Source of the DNA: Jiella avicenniae
GTDB lineage: Bacteria > Pseudomonadota > Alphaproteobacteria > Rhizobiales > Rhizobiaceae
Direction: 5' to 3'
Length of the DNA stretch: 64,000 nt
Assembly (NCBI RefSeq): GCF_021390325.1
Contig: NZ_JAJUWU010000010.1
Span: 124,001 to 188,000, forward strand
Shown: positions 61,175 through 64,000 of the stretch, piece by piece
How positions within the stretch are numbered: the first letter of the stretch is position 1
How the letters are laid out: each line of letters begins with the position of its first letter
The notes under the pieces: model-generated
Told to the model about the DNA's origin: nothing
Seen by the model: the letters and a program-made list of their open reading frames with translations, nothing else
Databases searched by the model: none
Position numbers and translations under genes: made by a program

Positions 61175-62064
61175 ATGACCGACGTGACCGATACGGCCGA
61201 TGCACCCGGCCGCGAGGAGAGGAAGGGGCGGACGCCGTTCGTCGTGCGGCTGGTGCGCCAGCCTGCCGGCGCGATCGGTCTTGCCATCGTCGTCGCCCTC
61301 GTCGCCATAGCGCTCCTTGCCGATCAGATCGCGCCCTATTCGCCGATCAAGATGGCCGCCGGGCGCCCGCTCACCAGCCCGTCCTTCGAGCATCTTCTCG
61401 GAACCGACGAATTCGGTCGCGACATGTTCTCGCGCATCGTCCACGGCGCGCGGCTGACACTGCAGATCGGCCTCATCGCGGTCGGGATCTCGCTGACCGT
61501 CGGGACCCTGATCGGCCTCGTCGCAGCCTATGCCGGCGGCTTCGTCGAAAAGCTTCTGATGCGCTCGACCGACGTCGTCTTCTCCTTCACCGAGACGCTG
61601 ATCGCGCTCGCCTTCGTGGCGGTGCTGGGGCCGAGCCTCGAAAACGCGATGATCGCCGTCGGGATCGCCGGCGTGCCGTTCTACGCCCGCACCTGTTACG
61701 CGAGTGCCCTCGGCGAGGAGGGCAAGCCCTATTTCGAGGCCTCGATCGCCGCCGGCGCGGGCCATGCCCGGCTTCTGTTCCTGCATCTTCTGCCGAATGT
61801 CGTGCCGACGATGATCGTCATTGCGACGCTCGGGCTTTCCAATGCGATCCTTGCCGCGGCGGCCCTCAGCTTTCTCGGCCTCGGCGCCCAGCCGCCGACG
61901 CCCGAATGGGGCGCGATGCTTTCGGCTGGCCGCGACTTCTTCAACCGCGCGCCCTGGCTGATGCTCTATCCGGGGCTCGCCATCGCGCTCACCGTCCTGG
62001 CCTTCAACATCCTCGGCGATGCCCTGCGCGAGGCGCTGGATCCCCGCTCGAAGGACCGTTCCTG

Positions 62065-62065
<1 letters not shown>
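61175..62065 (+). CDS. Peptide-type ABC transporter permease 2 (DppC-like)
   Basis: This 296-residue permease has LLGTDEFGRDMFSRIVHGAR, the coupling loop YFEASIAAGAGHARLLFLHL, LPNVVPTMIVIATLGLSNAI and the usual end PPTPEWGAMLSAGRDFF, FNILGDALREALDPR. ATG at 61175, 3 nt after the previous stop. Its stop overlaps the ATPase start as TGATG. Confidence 0.93.
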
Positions 62066-63767
<1,702 letters not shown>

Positions 63768-63771
<4 letters not shown>

Positions 63772-64000
63772 CCATCGGCATAGCCGCACACGGTCCGGCC
63801 GCGGGCCGGGCCATCCTGTCCTCCCTTCGCGCGGTCGAAGGCTTTGCCTCCGGCGCGATCGGCGGCTTCGTCAGCGTCGCGGCGCTCGCTTCCGACGGTC
63901 AGATCCACCGGGCCGAAATTCAGGATGGCGGCGCAACGGCGCTTCTGGAACGTGATCGGGTTGCGCAGGCCGTGCTGGAAGCGCCGTCCGTCGTCCTGAT
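63768..64000 (+). CDS. Unrecognised protein coupled to the peptide ABC operon, 3' end outside window
   Basis: The frame starts with GTG at 63768, overlapping the ATPase stop as GTGA, and is open to the window end (about 77 residues). It begins VTIGIAAHGPAAGRAILSSL and continues RAVEGFASGAIGGFVSVAAL. It reminds me of an uncharacterised rhizobial family that begins with an AHGP.AG motif and often follows peptide transporters, but I cannot name a function. The Gly/Ala-rich start and GGFVS strand suggest an N-terminal-nucleophile-like or similar alpha/beta fold, which is speculation. Being co-translated with the transporter argues for action on the imported compound. Confidence 0.65.

Noticed and set aside
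59078-61786. 902-codon open frame on the minus strand opposite the second peptide ABC operon
   Set aside because: It spans several genes with perfect transporter motifs on the other strand and shows no similarity or sensible composition itself.

Overview
The window is high-GC chromosomal DNA from an alphaproteobacterium of the order Hyphomicrobiales (Rhizobiales). The evidence is the gene content (a Suv3-like helicase followed by an S4 protein, fdxA, carD and an RpoH2-type sigma factor; aroK-aroB next to xerD), the codon use, and two intergenic mosaic repeats typical of rhizobia (3364-3466 and 18093-18260). A family-level placement would be a guess. No tRNA, rRNA, CRISPR array, prophage or intact insertion sequence was seen.

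The first 26.7 kb is mostly housekeeping. It holds the 3' part of a GGDEF-EAL protein, glyQ, a vapBC-type toxin-antitoxin pair with a clear promoter-operator, the helicase-S4 pair, fdxA, carD, an rpoH-type sigma factor, an XRE regulator, a LysR/GNAT divergent pair with a coupled small gene, an M48 lipoprotein protease, thiBPQ under a TPP riboswitch, aroK-aroB-CorC, a small membrane protein with xerD, accA and an L,D-transpeptidase lipoprotein.

From 27 kb onward the window is almost entirely transport and catabolism. (a) 27.1-35.9 kb: a sugar ABC transporter whose operon continues into a BadF/BadG-type sugar kinase and a SIS isomerase/deaminase, preceded by a ROK repressor and, divergently, a D-threonine-aldolase-like enzyme. 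This looks like amino-sugar use. (b) 36-40 kb: a decayed flavin-reductase gene, a Rieske ferredoxin, an alpha/beta hydrolase coupled to an amidohydrolase, and a MarR regulator. (c) 39.9-46.1 kb: a peptide-type ABC operon ending in a phosphoribosyltransferase, with a consensus sigma-54 promoter in front. (d) 46.4-51.6 kb: a polar-amino-acid ABC operon divergent from a DUF1989 protein and an agmatinase-family ureohydrolase, with sigma-54-type elements facing both ways. (e) 51.6-57.0 kb: an HpxZ/AtzH-like protein, a second MarR regulator and a three-gene molybdenum hydroxylase whose iron-sulphur subunit is fused to a CoxG-like domain. (f) 57.4-64.0 kb: an RpiR regulator and a second peptide-type ABC operon running off the end of the window.

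Regions c to e read together as nitrogen scavenging. Two transporters and a guanidino/ureide-type enzyme pair carry promoters for the nitrogen-limitation sigma factor, and the surrounding enzymes (molybdenum hydroxylase, HpxZ-like protein, amidohydrolase, phosphoribosyltransferase) are of kinds used on N-heterocycles and ureides. The substrates cannot be read from sequence. Enzyme families are mostly secure; pathway assignments are inference.
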